Positions 42,278 to 52,642 are shown, counted from the first letter of the stretch. The stretch is 64,000 nt of DNA from Bacteroidota bacterium (GCA_030680835.1 JAUXUD010000086.1:1-64000); one strand, 5' to 3'. Translations and numbers: made by a program. Notes: generated from the sequence alone by a model not told the origin.

Positions 42278-43307
42278 TATTGCGGTAAGCGGGTTAAATG
42301 CCATTGACAGCCCGGGGCCTGGTATATCTGTAATAAGGGCTTTACGGGATAGTAAAAAGTTTGACGTGCGGATTATCGGACTTTCATACGAAACCCTGGA
42401 ACCCGGAATATATATGCATGAACTGGTTGATAAAACCTACCAGATTCCTTTACCTTCAGCCGGAATGGAGGTGTTGCTGATGCGGCTGAAATATATACAT
42501 GCCGAAGAAAAATTAGATCTGATTATACCGAATTTTGATGCCGAATTGTTTAACTTTATCAAACTCACTGAAAAATTAAAAACAGATTTTGGCATTCAAA
42601 CTTTTCTTCCGACACTCGAACAGTTTGAAGCCCGGCATAAAGTGAATCTTTTTGAATTTGGAGAAACGCATCAAATAAAAGTACCCAAAAGCAAAACAAT
42701 ATTCACAAGCAAAGAAATTTCATCCCTGCATTATCATTTTTCGTATCCCCTGGTAGTGAAGGGCAAATTTTATGATGCTTCGATAGTATATACCATTGAA
42801 CAGGCCTATGCCGCATTTAACAAGATCAGTGCCAAATGGGGCCTACCCATCATTATCCAGGAATTTGTAAGCGGACAGGAGGTAAATGTAACCGCCATTG
42901 GGGATGGAAAAGGGAATACCATCGGAGCGGTTCCCATGCGTAAGCAGTATATTACCGATAAGGGTAAAGCCTGGTCGGGCATTTCGATTGACGATGACAA
43001 GCTCTTAAAAATGACCTCCAAACTCATTCGCTCAACAAAATGGAGAGGGGGTATGGAACTGGAAATTGTTAAAACCGATGAAGGGGAATATTATCTCCTG
43101 GAAATAAATCCGCGTTTTCCGGCCTGGGTATATCTCGCTGTAGGATGCGGACAAAATCATCCGGAAGCACTGGTAAGAATGGCTATGGGTGAAGAGCTCA
43201 AGCCTTTTAAAAAATATGATTCAGGAAAATTATTTATAAGGTACTCATATGATATGATTGTGAATCTTAAAGAATTTGAAACCATTTCGACATTAGGAGA
43301 ACTATAA
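42258..43307 (+). CDS. ATP-grasp enzyme, 349 aa
   Basis: An N-terminal Rossmann-like half (YNIAVSGLNAIDSPGPGISV) is followed by the ATP-grasp fold: PLVVKGKFYDASIVY (nucleotide-binding Lys), IIIQEFVSGQEVNVTAIG and YYLLEINPRFPAWVYLAVGC (metal-binding E-x-N). ATP-grasp enzymes join a carboxylate to an amine or thiol. Starts in the C-terminal codons of the PqqD-like gene; the second ATG two codons later is an alternative start. It is the likely ligase of the cluster; the substrate is unknown. Confidence 0.85.
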   Translation: MKMKRYNIAVSGLNAIDSPGPGISVIRALRDSKKFDVRIIGLSYETLEPGIYMHELVDKTYQIPLPSAGMEVLLMRLKYIHAEEKLDLIIPNFDAELFNFIKLTEKLKTDFGIQTFLPTLEQFEARHKVNLFEFGETHQIKVPKSKTIFTSKEISSLHYHFSYPLVVKGKFYDASIVYTIEQAYAAFNKISAKWGLPIIIQEFVSGQEVNVTAIGDGKGNTIGAVPMRKQYITDKGKAWSGISIDDDKLLKMTSKLIRSTKWRGGMELEIVKTDEGEYYLLEINPRFPAWVYLAVGCGQNHPEALVRMAMGEELKPFKKYDSGKLFIRYSYDMIVNLKEFETISTLGEL

Positions 43308-43322
43308 AAAAATATTTACTCA

Positions 43323-44681
43323 ATGAAAAGATTAGTATATGAAAGACCGGTTATTCAAAGATTGAATGCAGGACTGATGAATAAATACGGTACAAAAACA
43401 GAATTTGTACCTTTTACCCATATTGACGGAAATGCAGTAACAGATTTGATTAGTACATACGGCTCACCCCTGTTTGTTATCTCAGAAAAAAAAATCCGTG
43501 AAACTTATAAAGATGCGTTGCGTGCTTTTAAAACCCGTTATCCCAAAGTTCAGTTTGCCTGGTCGTATAAAACCAATTACAACAATGCGGTATGCAATGT
43601 CTTTCATCAGGAAGGCTCCTGGGCTGAAGTGGTTTCGGGATTTGAGTATCAGAAAGCGATACATAACGGAGTGCCGGGAAATAAAATAATATTTAACGGA
43701 CCTGAAAAATCAGACGAAGACCTGAAACTTGCCATCCACAACGGATCATTAATTCATATCGATCATTTGGATGAACTCTATATGATAAAAGAGATAGCCG
43801 AGGCCACTAAAAAACGTCCTAAGGTTGCCATTCGTGTGAATATGGATACCGGAATTTATCCGATGTGGGACCGTTTTGGATTCAATTATGAAAACGGTCA
43901 GGCCTGGGATGCTATCAATAAAATTATGTTAAATGACAAGATGGACCTGGTTGGTTTGCATTGTCATATCGGAACCTTTATGTTAACTCCCGGTGCTTAC
44001 GGAATTGCAGCAGCCAAGCTTTCGGAACTGGCCACATCCACGATGAAAAAGTATAAAAATAAAATCGAATATATTGATCTGGGCGGAGGCTTCGCTTCAA
44101 GGAATACACTGAAAGGTTCATACCTGCAAGGAGCCGATGCATCTCCTTCCTTTAATCAATATGCGGAAGCCATCACTACCGCTATTTTAAATGCAGGTTT
44201 CACAGAATCTGAACTTCCTTTGCTCATATTGGAAACCGGAAGGGCATTGATTGATGAAGCCGGTTATTTACTGGGTACGGTAATTTCCAATAAACGATTG
44301 TCGGATGGAAGAAGAGCAACCATTATGAATTTTGGTGTGAACATTCTGTTTACTTCATTTTGGTATGATCATAAAATAAGTCCGGCGCAGCATTTCGGAC
44401 AATACTTTGAAGACACTGTTTTATACGGACCTTTATGCATGAATATTGATGTGGTGCGTGAAAATATTTCATTTCCGCCATTAAAAAAAGATGACCATGT
44501 GGTGGTACATACGGTGGGTGCCTATAACATGACTCAGTGGATGCAGTTTATTGCTATGCGCCCAGCCATTGTGATGATTGATACAAATAATAAGCCGCAT
44601 CTTATCAGAAAAAAAGAAACCATTAACAGCATTCAGGATGAAGAAGTAATGCCCTCTTATCTCAAAAGTTTTAAGTTGTAA
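43323..44681 (+). CDS. PLP-dependent decarboxylase (ODC/DAPDC fold), 452 aa
   Basis: PLP-binding Lys in FAWSYKTNYNNAV, HCHIGTFMLTPGAY, IDLGGGFAS, LILETGRALIDEAG and VLYGPLCMNIDVVREN are the motifs of group IV decarboxylases (diaminopimelate, ornithine, carboxynorspermidine decarboxylases). All PLP-contact positions that can be judged are present. The protein is longer than LysA by about 30 residues at the N-terminus. It lies 15 bp after the ATP-grasp gene. Substrate probably a basic or dicarboxylic amino acid, or the ligase product. Confidence 0.85.
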   Translation: MKRLVYERPVIQRLNAGLMNKYGTKTEFVPFTHIDGNAVTDLISTYGSPLFVISEKKIRETYKDALRAFKTRYPKVQFAWSYKTNYNNAVCNVFHQEGSWAEVVSGFEYQKAIHNGVPGNKIIFNGPEKSDEDLKLAIHNGSLIHIDHLDELYMIKEIAEATKKRPKVAIRVNMDTGIYPMWDRFGFNYENGQAWDAINKIMLNDKMDLVGLHCHIGTFMLTPGAYGIAAAKLSELATSTMKKYKNKIEYIDLGGGFASRNTLKGSYLQGADASPSFNQYAEAITTAILNAGFTESELPLLILETGRALIDEAGYLLGTVISNKRLSDGRRATIMNFGVNILFTSFWYDHKISPAQHFGQYFEDTVLYGPLCMNIDVVRENISFPPLKKDDHVVVHTVGAYNMTQWMQFIAMRPAIVMIDTNNKPHLIRKKETINSIQDEEVMPSYLKSFKL

Positions 44682-44688
44682 ATAACCT

Positions 44689-46869
44689 GTGAAAGAGGCG
44701 TTCAAAAATTTAAAAGACAGCATTGCAAACAGCTATAGCCAGGTATTGTTTTCAAACAACCACTGGATGGCACTTCTGCTTTTTACTGCAACTTTTATAA
44801 ATCCTGCCATTGGCTTAAGCGGCTTTATCAGCGTGGTTTTCGGACTGTTGCTTCTCAGACTATCGGGGTTTAATCCGGCAACTGTTAAAAGCGGATTGTA
44901 CACCTATAACCTACTTTTTACCGGTCTGGGAATGGGTGCCACGTATCCGTTTAATTTCACATTTGTAATCGTATTACTCATTGCTGCTTTAATTACCCTT
45001 TTAATCACAATCTGGATGGCTTCACTGGCATCCCGTTATAAACTTCCCTTTTTAAGTTTACCTTTTGTATTTGGTTTTTGGATTGTATTATTAAATGCAC
45101 AAAATTTTGATATACTCCTCCTGAAAAATGTAAATGATTCTTCTTACCTGAACATTCAAGGTTTTTTTACATATTCAGGTCTGGATTCTCTTAGAGATTT
45201 CCTGTTAAGCCGCTTCCCAAAAATTGTAATCCTTTATTTCAAGTCTCTCGCATATATATTTTTTCAAACAGATATACTCGCAGGATTACTCATATCTGCC
45301 GGGCTTTTAATCTTTTCAAGAATTGCATTTACCTTATCATGGCTTGGCTTTATTTGCGGATATATTTTTTTCAGATTTGAATACCCGAACATGACAGACG
45401 CGGATTATATCATTCCGGGTTTTAACTATATATTTTCGGCAATTGCCCTCGGAGGATTTTTTCTCATACCTTCAACAGGATCATATTTGCTGGTAATACT
45501 GTCAACCCCGGTTACCGGATTTCTAATGGCTGCTGCGGGAAGGATTATTGAACCTTATAATTTGCCTCTGTATTCATTGCCTTTTAGTTTAAGTACTATC
45601 CTTTTTTTAACAGCGCTTCTGAACCGCTATACGTTTAAATATTTTCATCTGGTTCAATACCAGTTATACTCACCCGAAAAAAATCTGTATACTTTTCATA
45701 ACCATATGGAGCGGTTTAAAAACGACCGGTTTACACATATACATCTCCCATTTTATGGAGAATGGTTTATTTCTCAGGGGCATGAAGGAAGCAAAACCCA
45801 TAAAGAAGACTGGCGTTTTGCCTGGGATTTTGTGGTTACGGATGATCAAAATAAAACCTACAGTTTTCCCGGTGACAAAACCTCAGATTTTTATTGTTAT
45901 TCACTACCGGTTATTGCTCCCTGTGAAGGTATTGTTGTTAAAATACAGGATGGTATTGATGATAATAAAATAGGTGATGTAAACCTTGCGGCAAATTGGG
46001 GAAATACCATTATCGTAAAACACAATGAGTATTTATTCAGTAAAATAAGTCACCTGAAAAAAGAAAGTTTTATTGTTAAAGAAGGCGACCATGTGAAGAA
46101 GGGAGATATGCTCGCATTATGCGGAAATTCAGGACGTTCGCCCGAACCGCATATTCATTTTCAGCTTCAGGCAACTGCATTTATCGGGGCCAAAACATTA
46201 AAGTATCCAATCAGTTATTATCTGAGCAAAAAAGATGATGTGTATGATTTGCATTCATTTGAATTCCCCGATGAAGGGGAAACTGTTTTAAGGCCGGTTC
46301 CCTCCCACTTAATACAGCAGGCATTTTATTTTACACCCGGAATGAAACTTGATTTTAATGTTATCAAAGATTCGGGCAACACCGTTGAAAGTTGGGAAGT
46401 ATTTACTGATATTTCTAATAACTCGTATCTGTATTGCAGCAAAACCAAATCTACAGCCTATTTTACCAATAACGAAACCCTCTTTTATTTTACAAGTTTC
46501 AGTGGTGATAAAACGTCGCTACTTTATTATTTTTATCTGGGAGCCTATAAAGTTTTATTAAGTTATTATCCTGGAATGGAAATAAGAGACCAGCTTTCAA
46601 TAGAGACCTATTATAATGGGGTATCAAAATTATTTCAGGATTTGATTGCACCCTTTTATATTTTTATGAAACCGGCATACAAGGCAACATTTGCGGATGC
46701 CGACAATGAACATACTCCCAATAAACTAAAATTAATTTCCAGTGCATTTTCTCAGGGAAATGCCAAATATGAAATTAAATTTGAATTCGAACTTTCAGGA
46801 AATAAAATTCAGAAAATTATCGTGAACCAAAATGGCTTATGTACTACTGCAGAAATTATAGCATCTTAA
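44689..46869 (+). CDS. Urea-transporter-like domain fused to M23 peptidase, 726 aa
   Basis: GTG start 7 bp after the decarboxylase. Residues ~1-330 are polytopic (about ten helices) with urea-transporter features: GLYTYNLLFTGLGMGATYPF and YKLPFLSLPFVFGFWIVL. The C-terminal part (from ~380) has a lysostaphin/M23 peptidase: VIAPCEGIVVKIQDGIDD, NWGNTIIVKHNEYLFSKISH and PEPHIHFQLQAT with the H-x-H zinc motif. Residues ~520-726 are unrecognised. The fusion implies a substrate channel and a peptidoglycan-cleaving or -binding domain on the periplasmic side. Confidence 0.8.
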   Translation: MKEAFKNLKDSIANSYSQVLFSNNHWMALLLFTATFINPAIGLSGFISVVFGLLLLRLSGFNPATVKSGLYTYNLLFTGLGMGATYPFNFTFVIVLLIAALITLLITIWMASLASRYKLPFLSLPFVFGFWIVLLNAQNFDILLLKNVNDSSYLNIQGFFTYSGLDSLRDFLLSRFPKIVILYFKSLAYIFFQTDILAGLLISAGLLIFSRIAFTLSWLGFICGYIFFRFEYPNMTDADYIIPGFNYIFSAIALGGFFLIPSTGSYLLVILSTPVTGFLMAAAGRIIEPYNLPLYSLPFSLSTILFLTALLNRYTFKYFHLVQYQLYSPEKNLYTFHNHMERFKNDRFTHIHLPFYGEWFISQGHEGSKTHKEDWRFAWDFVVTDDQNKTYSFPGDKTSDFYCYSLPVIAPCEGIVVKIQDGIDDNKIGDVNLAANWGNTIIVKHNEYLFSKISHLKKESFIVKEGDHVKKGDMLALCGNSGRSPEPHIHFQLQATAFIGAKTLKYPISYYLSKKDDVYDLHSFEFPDEGETVLRPVPSHLIQQAFYFTPGMKLDFNVIKDSGNTVESWEVFTDISNNSYLYCSKTKSTAYFTNNETLFYFTSFSGDKTSLLYYFYLGAYKVLLSYYPGMEIRDQLSIETYYNGVSKLFQDLIAPFYIFMKPAYKATFADADNEHTPNKLKLISSAFSQGNAKYEIKFEFELSGNKIQKIIVNQNGLCTTAEIIAS

Positions 46870-48062
46870 TTATTCTTTATGTTTGTATGTTCAGCTTGCC
46901 CCTGAAAGCCACAGATACCCTAACATGGGTATCCGTTGAAAACACCTCTTATAACTATTATATGCAAGGCGACTGGAAAAATTTGGGATCATTTTGTGAC
47001 CATGCCATTGCAAATGGATTTGATTATTATTTAATCCGGGTTCGCGCCGGGATTGCCTGGTTTGAGCAAAAAGCCTACCGAAAAGCCACACTTCATTTTG
47101 AGAAAGCCATTGAATTTAATTCCACAGATTTTGCCAAAGAATATTTATATTATTGTTTTATTTATACCGAACGCTATGAAGATGCACGATATTTAAGCAA
47201 ATCATTCGATACATTATTTCTGGCATCCCTCATCATAAAACAAAAACCCATCGCCTTTGTCGGCATAGAAGGCGGACTTAAACTAAGCAGTGAAAGCAAG
47301 AGTTACAACAATGCCCTGTTTGGTCAAATAAACCTTTCTCATTATTTGTCGGGTGGCATGCCTTTGTTTCATGCTTTGTCTTATTATTCGCAGGATGAAT
47401 GGCGGTTTAGCGTAATGCAATACCAATATTATTTACAAATAAAACCAACTCTCAAAAAGAATTTACAGCTTTCGGCGGCAGGGCATTTTGTTTATTCTGA
47501 TGTAAGCATTTATGATACGGTTTATGTTGAACCGCCACCTGTAAAAAAGGAACCCTATCTTACAAAAACACAAACATTGGGATTTATTGGGTCCATCCGG
47601 TTAAACCGTCATACTCCACTATTTGATTATTCGATAGGAAGTACAGGCATGCTTTTGGATACCGCAACGCAATACCAGTTAAACAGTGGGATTAGCTGGT
47701 TTCCTTTTAAAAATAATCGGCTCGCTATTGGCGGGAATTTTTATCTGCATGCCCTGAATGACCTTACGGATATATCAATTGCCTACGCACCTTCTGTTTC
47801 GGCATATCTTTCAAACCGTTTTCAATTATCTGCTTCGTACTTTACAAATAATGGGTATAATATAACCGAACACAACGGGTATTTTGTAAATAATTCGGTA
47901 GACAGAACCTCCTCCAGATGGCTAATTACAGGTACTTTGGCCGTATCAAACAAAATACATTTGTATGGCTCTTATGTTTTTGAAAATAAAATTGCCACCT
48001 CTATCAATACCCTTTATAACTATCAGGTATTAATGATAGGCATCCGCTTGATTCCCAGATAA
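46839..48062 (+). CDS. TPR-containing outer-membrane beta-barrel protein, 407 aa
   Basis: Signal peptide of ~23 residues (ends SLPLKATD), then TPR-like helices (MQGDWKNLGSFCDHAIANGF, RAGIAWFEQKAYRKATLHFE) and a C-terminal beta-rich part with alternating aromatic strands (LSHYLSGG, FSVMQYQYYLQIKP, QLSAAGHFVYSD) typical of barrels, ending MIGIRLIPR. Overlaps the UT-M23 gene by 31 bp, so it belongs to the same operon. Possibly the outer-membrane route of the cluster product. Confidence 0.6.
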   Translation: MYYCRNYSILIILYVCMFSLPLKATDTLTWVSVENTSYNYYMQGDWKNLGSFCDHAIANGFDYYLIRVRAGIAWFEQKAYRKATLHFEKAIEFNSTDFAKEYLYYCFIYTERYEDARYLSKSFDTLFLASLIIKQKPIAFVGIEGGLKLSSESKSYNNALFGQINLSHYLSGGMPLFHALSYYSQDEWRFSVMQYQYYLQIKPTLKKNLQLSAAGHFVYSDVSIYDTVYVEPPPVKKEPYLTKTQTLGFIGSIRLNRHTPLFDYSIGSTGMLLDTATQYQLNSGISWFPFKNNRLAIGGNFYLHALNDLTDISIAYAPSVSAYLSNRFQLSASYFTNNGYNITEHNGYFVNNSVDRTSSRWLITGTLAVSNKIHLYGSYVFENKIATSINTLYNYQVLMIGIRLIPR

Positions 48063-48159
48063 AATAAATCAACTCCCTTACGGATTTTAAACCCTTATCC
48101 TGTTTTTTTATCAAAACAAAACATAAAAAAACAAAGGAATGTATTTAATTTGAAGCCCT

Positions 48160-48849
48160 ATGATAAGAGCGATTGCTATTGACGATGATCCGATAGCCAC
48201 CAAAGTAATTGAATTGCTTTGCGATGAACTGGATTATTTAACATTGGAAAAAACATTTAACCAGTCAACCAGCGCATTAAACTACCTGGACCAATATCCG
48301 GCTGACTTGTTGTTTCTCGATATCCGCATGCCGGATCTTAATGGGATTGAGCTTTACAAAAGAATCCAACAGGATACAATGGTTATATTTACAACTGTTC
48401 ACCTTGAATATGCCATTGAAGGATTTAATTTAAATGCAGTTGATTATTTATTAAAACCCTATACCGAAGAACGTTTTTTGCAGGCCGTAAACAAAGCCCG
48501 CGAATACTATGCTTTCAGAAACTCCCTGCCGGAAGAAAACAAATATCTTTTTGTGAGAGCCGATTATAGCCTGATAAAAATAAACATGGCACATATCCTG
48601 TTTATCGAAGGTCTGGATGATTATCTGAAAATACATATCCAGAATCAGAAGCCGGTTGTAACCCGAATGACAATGAAGGGCATCATGGAAAAACTGCCAT
48701 CCAAAGAATTCATCAGAATCCACCGGTCATATATTGTACCGTTAAAGCGCATAGAACAGTTAAGAAATAAAGTAGTGCATATAGCAGGCCATGAACTTGC
48801 CTTAGGAACAAGTTATGAAATGGAATTTTTGAAAGTGTTTGGGAAGTAA
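48160..48849 (+). CDS. LytTR-family response regulator, 229 aa
   Basis: REC domain with acidic pocket DDDP and phospho-Asp in LLFLDIRMPDLNGIEL, Lys in NAVDYLLKPYTEE. A LytTR DNA-binding domain from about residue 130: RADYSLIKINMAHILFIEG, DYLKIHIQN, FIRIHRSYIVPLKRIEQL. Located 98 bp after the outer-membrane gene, it is the probable regulator of the cluster. The hybrid kinase (39786) has its own HPt and could pass phosphate to it, but this is inferred. Confidence 0.85.
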   Translation: MIRAIAIDDDPIATKVIELLCDELDYLTLEKTFNQSTSALNYLDQYPADLLFLDIRMPDLNGIELYKRIQQDTMVIFTTVHLEYAIEGFNLNAVDYLLKPYTEERFLQAVNKAREYYAFRNSLPEENKYLFVRADYSLIKINMAHILFIEGLDDYLKIHIQNQKPVVTRMTMKGIMEKLPSKEFIRIHRSYIVPLKRIEQLRNKVVHIAGHELALGTSYEMEFLKVFGK

Positions 48850-48859
48850 AAGTGAAAAA

Positions 48860-51800
48860 TTACAACCCCTTCAGCGCTTCCAGCTTGCTCCAATGCTCCT
48901 TAATGCCATCTTCTGCCATATGTAAAAGGGTTTCTGCCTTTTCCGGGTCTTGCCTTTTTATAGAGCTGAAACGCGTTTCCTTGTACAAAAAATCTTTAAA
49001 TTCCTGGGTGGCTTCTTTGCTGTCAATTACAAAACGCTCGCCTCTGGGCTTTGATGGGTTGTACCTGAACAATGGCCAGTATCCTGTTTTAACCGCACTC
49101 ATTTGATGGTTTGCACCCTGTGACATGTCAAACCCATGCGCGATGCAATGACTGTAGGCAATCACTATTGAAGTGCCTTCAAATGCTTCCGCTTCCTGCA
49201 AGGTTTTTACCGCATGCATATCATTGGCTCCCATGGCTATTTGTCCCACGTAAGCAGAACCATGTGCAATGGCCTGCATGGCCAGGTCTTTTTTATGCGT
49301 GGTTTTTCCGTTTACAGAAAACTTGGCACTTGCTCCAATCGGTGTTGATTTTGATTTTTGTCCGCCGGTGTTTGAATATACTTCGGTATCCAAAACCAAA
49401 ATATTTACATTTACCCCGGTTGATAAAACATGGTCTAAGCCACTAAAACCAATATCATAAGCCCAGCCATCTCCGCCAACAATCCAATGCGATTTTTGAA
49501 TAAAGTGTTCAGCCAATATGCTTAACTGCCTGGCTTCAAAAGTTGATAAGCCGCTCAATTGGCGGCGAAGTTCTCTGATATTCTCACGTTGTTGCTCCAA
49601 ATCAATTTCATTGCCTTGTATATTATCCAATATTTTTTGAACCAAAATGGGTTCCAGTTTGGGGGAAAGTCCGATGAGTAAATTAATGGCTATTTCCCTT
49701 TTTTTATCAAAAGCCAGTTTAATGCCCAGTCCAAATTCTGCATTGTCTTCAAACAATGAATTTGCCCATACCGGTCCGCAACCTTCGGGGTTCGCAGCCC
49801 AGGGTGTTGTAGGTAAATTTCCGCCAAATATCGAAGAACATCCGGTTGCGTTGGCTACCACCATTCTGTCTCCGTACAACTGGGTTAATAATTTGATATA
49901 GGGTGTTTCGCCGCAACCGGCGCAGGCTCCCGAAAATTCAAATAAGGGCTGTAAAAATTGTGTACCCTTAACGGTTTTTACATTTGCCCGGGATCTGTCG
50001 AGTTCAGGCAATGCTAAAAAGTAATCCCAGTTTTGCTTTTCTGCATCTCTTAATGGCAATTGTTCCTGCATGTGGATGGCTTTTTGTCCGGCATGTATTT
50101 TAGATTCAACCGGACAAAATTCCACACATAAATTACAACCAGTACAATCTTCAACGGCCACCTGTAATGTGTAAGCTTCTGTTTCTTTATTAAATTCTTT
50201 TCCGATTGGGTTTGTGTGTTTAAAACTCAATGGAGCATCTTTCAATAAATCCTTGTCGTATACTTTGCAACGTATAGCTGCATGCGGACAAATCAAAAAG
50301 CATTTTCCGCACTGCGAGCAACTTTCGGCATCCCATACCGGTACCTCTTCGGCCAGGTTTCTTTTTTCCCATTTGGTGGTTGCAACCGGGTAGGCACCAT
50401 CAATAGGAAAGGCACTCACCGGCAATTCATCACCTTCAAAAGCCAGTATTTTTGCCAGTACATCTTTTACAAAGTCAGGGGCATCGTCTGAAACCGTTTT
50501 TTCTAATGCGATTGAACCGATTTCCAAATATGTGGTATCAATTTTATGCAGATTTTCCAAAGCCTTGTCTACTGCATTATAATTTTTGGCAACCACCAAA
50601 TCTCCTTTTGATGCATAGGATTTTTTAATGGCGTCTTTAATTTTTCCAATGGCAATTTCGCTTTTTACAACCCCTGAAATGGCAAAGAAACAGGTTTGTA
50701 AAATGGTATTTACTCTTGACCCCATCTCGGTTTCGCGGGCAACTTTAGAAGCATTGATTACATAAAATTGCAGATTTTTATCTTTGATTTCATGCTGAAT
50801 AACAGCAGGCAGGTGTTGCCAAACCTGATCTGCTTCATATGGTGCATTTAATAAAAATACAGCATTGGGTTCAGCATATTTTAACAAATCGTATTTATGT
50901 ATAAACTGAAACTGATGGCAGGCAATAAAATTAGCCGACTGAACCAAATAATTGGAGCGTATGTGATGATTACTAAAACGCAAGTGAGATACAGTTAGTG
51001 AGCCCGATTTTTTTGAATCGTAAACAAAATAACCCTGCACTTCATTCTGAGTTGTTTCACCAATAATTTTGATGGAGTTTTTGTTTGCACTCACGGTTCC
51101 ATCAGCACCCAAACCAAAAAACAATCCCCTGAATAAATGCTGAGCTTCCAGTGAAAATGTTTTATCGTAAGGCAAACTCAGCTTGGTTACATCATCGTCA
51201 ATACCAATGCTGAATGAGCGTCTCAGTTTTCCGGAAGCCAGCATCTCAAAAATGCCTTTTACCATACCGGCATTAAATTCTTTTGAAGCCAGTCCGTATC
51301 TGCCACCCACAATCTCTACCTCTTGTTCTTCCCTGTATTCCCTTAAGGCATTTACTACGTCCATATACAATGGCTCGCCCAAACTACCGGGCTCTTTGCA
51401 ACGATCCAGTACTGCAATTTTCTTTACCGATTTTGGGATTGCATTTAAGAATGCTTCTGCATCAAGAGGCCGGTACATCCTCACATAAACATAACCCACC
51501 TGTTCTCCTTTTGCATTCAGGTAATCGGTAATTTCATGAACTGTACCTGCACCCGAACCCATGATTACAATTAAGCGATCCGGATTTTCGGCACCATAAT
51601 ATTCAAACAGGTGATATTTTCTTCCGGTTAATTCAGCAAACTGGTCCATCATTTTCTGAACAATTCCGGGTAAGTTTACATAATAAGGATTGCCTGCCTC
51701 ACGGCTTTGAAAAAACACATCCGGATTTTGTGCAGTACCCCTGATACTGGGTTTGTCGGTTGACATGGCTCTTAAACGATGCGTAATAATATCTTCCACA

Positions 51801-52381
51801 TCAATCATTTCATGAATTACAGAATCCTCAATCAATTCTACTTTCATTAATTCATGGGAGGTTCTGAACCCATCAAAAATATTTAAAAAAGGAATTTTTG
51901 ATTTTAGTGTTGAGGCCTGGCTAATCAGGGCCATATCCATGGCTTCCTGGGCATTTCTGCCAAACAGCATGGCCCATCCGGTTTGCCTTACAGCCATTAC
52001 ATCCGAATGATCGCCAAATATAGAAAGTGCATGCGTTGCCAATGAGCGGGCTGCTATTTGAAAAACAGCCGGAGTATGTTCCCCGGCTATTTTATACATA
52101 TTTGGTATCATCAGTAACAATCCCTGTGAGCAGGTAAAGGTTGATGACAGGGCGCCTCCCTGCAGTGCTCCATGCACCGCTCCGGCAGCCCCTGCCTCAC
52201 TCTGCATCTCAATAATCATGGGAATCTCACCAAATATATTTTTTTTACCTTCAGCCGACCATTCATCACAAAATTCACCCATGGCAGAAGAAGGCGTGAT
52301 TGGATAAATGGCACAAACTTCGTTGGTTTTATATGCAATATAAGCCGCAGCTTCATTGCCATCCATTATGCGTGTAATCAT
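48860..52381 (-). CDS. nifJ: Pyruvate:ferredoxin/flavodoxin oxidoreductase NifJ/PFOR, 1173 aa
   Basis: N-terminal PFOR region (MDGNEAAAYIAYKTNEVCAI, YPITPSSAMGE), then the gamma-type domain with IKIIGETTQNEVQGYFV, two 4Fe-4S ferredoxin motifs (CSQCGKCFLICPHAAIRC and CTGCNLCVEFCPVES), and the TPP-binding domain (PFFEFSGACAGCGETPY-like and GGDGWAYDIGFSGLDHVL, EVYSNTGGQKSKSTP). Full-length single-chain PFOR that links pyruvate to acetyl-CoA and reduced ferredoxin or flavodoxin, pointing to anaerobic or microaerobic metabolism. Convergent with the LytTR gene. Confidence 0.95.
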   Translation of the reverse strand: MITRIMDGNEAAAYIAYKTNEVCAIYPITPSSAMGEFCDEWSAEGKKNIFGEIPMIIEMQSEAGAAGAVHGALQGGALSSTFTCSQGLLLMIPNMYKIAGEHTPAVFQIAARSLATHALSIFGDHSDVMAVRQTGWAMLFGRNAQEAMDMALISQASTLKSKIPFLNIFDGFRTSHELMKVELIEDSVIHEMIDVEDIITHRLRAMSTDKPSIRGTAQNPDVFFQSREAGNPYYVNLPGIVQKMMDQFAELTGRKYHLFEYYGAENPDRLIVIMGSGAGTVHEITDYLNAKGEQVGYVYVRMYRPLDAEAFLNAIPKSVKKIAVLDRCKEPGSLGEPLYMDVVNALREYREEQEVEIVGGRYGLASKEFNAGMVKGIFEMLASGKLRRSFSIGIDDDVTKLSLPYDKTFSLEAQHLFRGLFFGLGADGTVSANKNSIKIIGETTQNEVQGYFVYDSKKSGSLTVSHLRFSNHHIRSNYLVQSANFIACHQFQFIHKYDLLKYAEPNAVFLLNAPYEADQVWQHLPAVIQHEIKDKNLQFYVINASKVARETEMGSRVNTILQTCFFAISGVVKSEIAIGKIKDAIKKSYASKGDLVVAKNYNAVDKALENLHKIDTTYLEIGSIALEKTVSDDAPDFVKDVLAKILAFEGDELPVSAFPIDGAYPVATTKWEKRNLAEEVPVWDAESCSQCGKCFLICPHAAIRCKVYDKDLLKDAPLSFKHTNPIGKEFNKETEAYTLQVAVEDCTGCNLCVEFCPVESKIHAGQKAIHMQEQLPLRDAEKQNWDYFLALPELDRSRANVKTVKGTQFLQPLFEFSGACAGCGETPYIKLLTQLYGDRMVVANATGCSSIFGGNLPTTPWAANPEGCGPVWANSLFEDNAEFGLGIKLAFDKKREIAINLLIGLSPKLEPILVQKILDNIQGNEIDLEQQRENIRELRRQLSGLSTFEARQLSILAEHFIQKSHWIVGGDGWAYDIGFSGLDHVLSTGVNVNILVLDTEVYSNTGGQKSKSTPIGASAKFSVNGKTTHKKDLAMQAIAHGSAYVGQIAMGANDMHAVKTLQEAEAFEGTSIVIAYSHCIAHGFDMSQGANHQMSAVKTGYWPLFRYNPSKPRGERFVIDSKEATQEFKDFLYKETRFSSIKRQDPEKAETLLHMAEDGIKEHWSKLEALKGL

Positions 52382-52634
52382 TGGTTAATCGCGTTGTTTA
52401 TTAATATAGTGTTTTTAAAAAAAATAAGCGGGTAAACTTAGTCCCGTATTAAAATTAAAAAAATGACTTCAATCAATTAGCAACCTGAATTTAGACAGGA
52501 TAGCAGGTGGAATTATTTTGGGTAAGTATTTGAATGCCAATTTCGTTTCATATTAAGTAAAAAAATTGAAAAAACAAATGCGAAAAATGAAAATTTTTCA
52601 TCATAAAAAACAATTTACTTCATTGAAAGAAATG

Positions 52635-52642
52635 TATTTTTG
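52635..52642 (+). promoter_or_regulatory. Candidate -7 box TATTTTTG
   Basis: TATTTTTG matches the TAnnTTTG consensus and lies 25 bp upstream of the next ATG. A weak TTTAC at about -33 precedes it. Confidence 0.5.
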
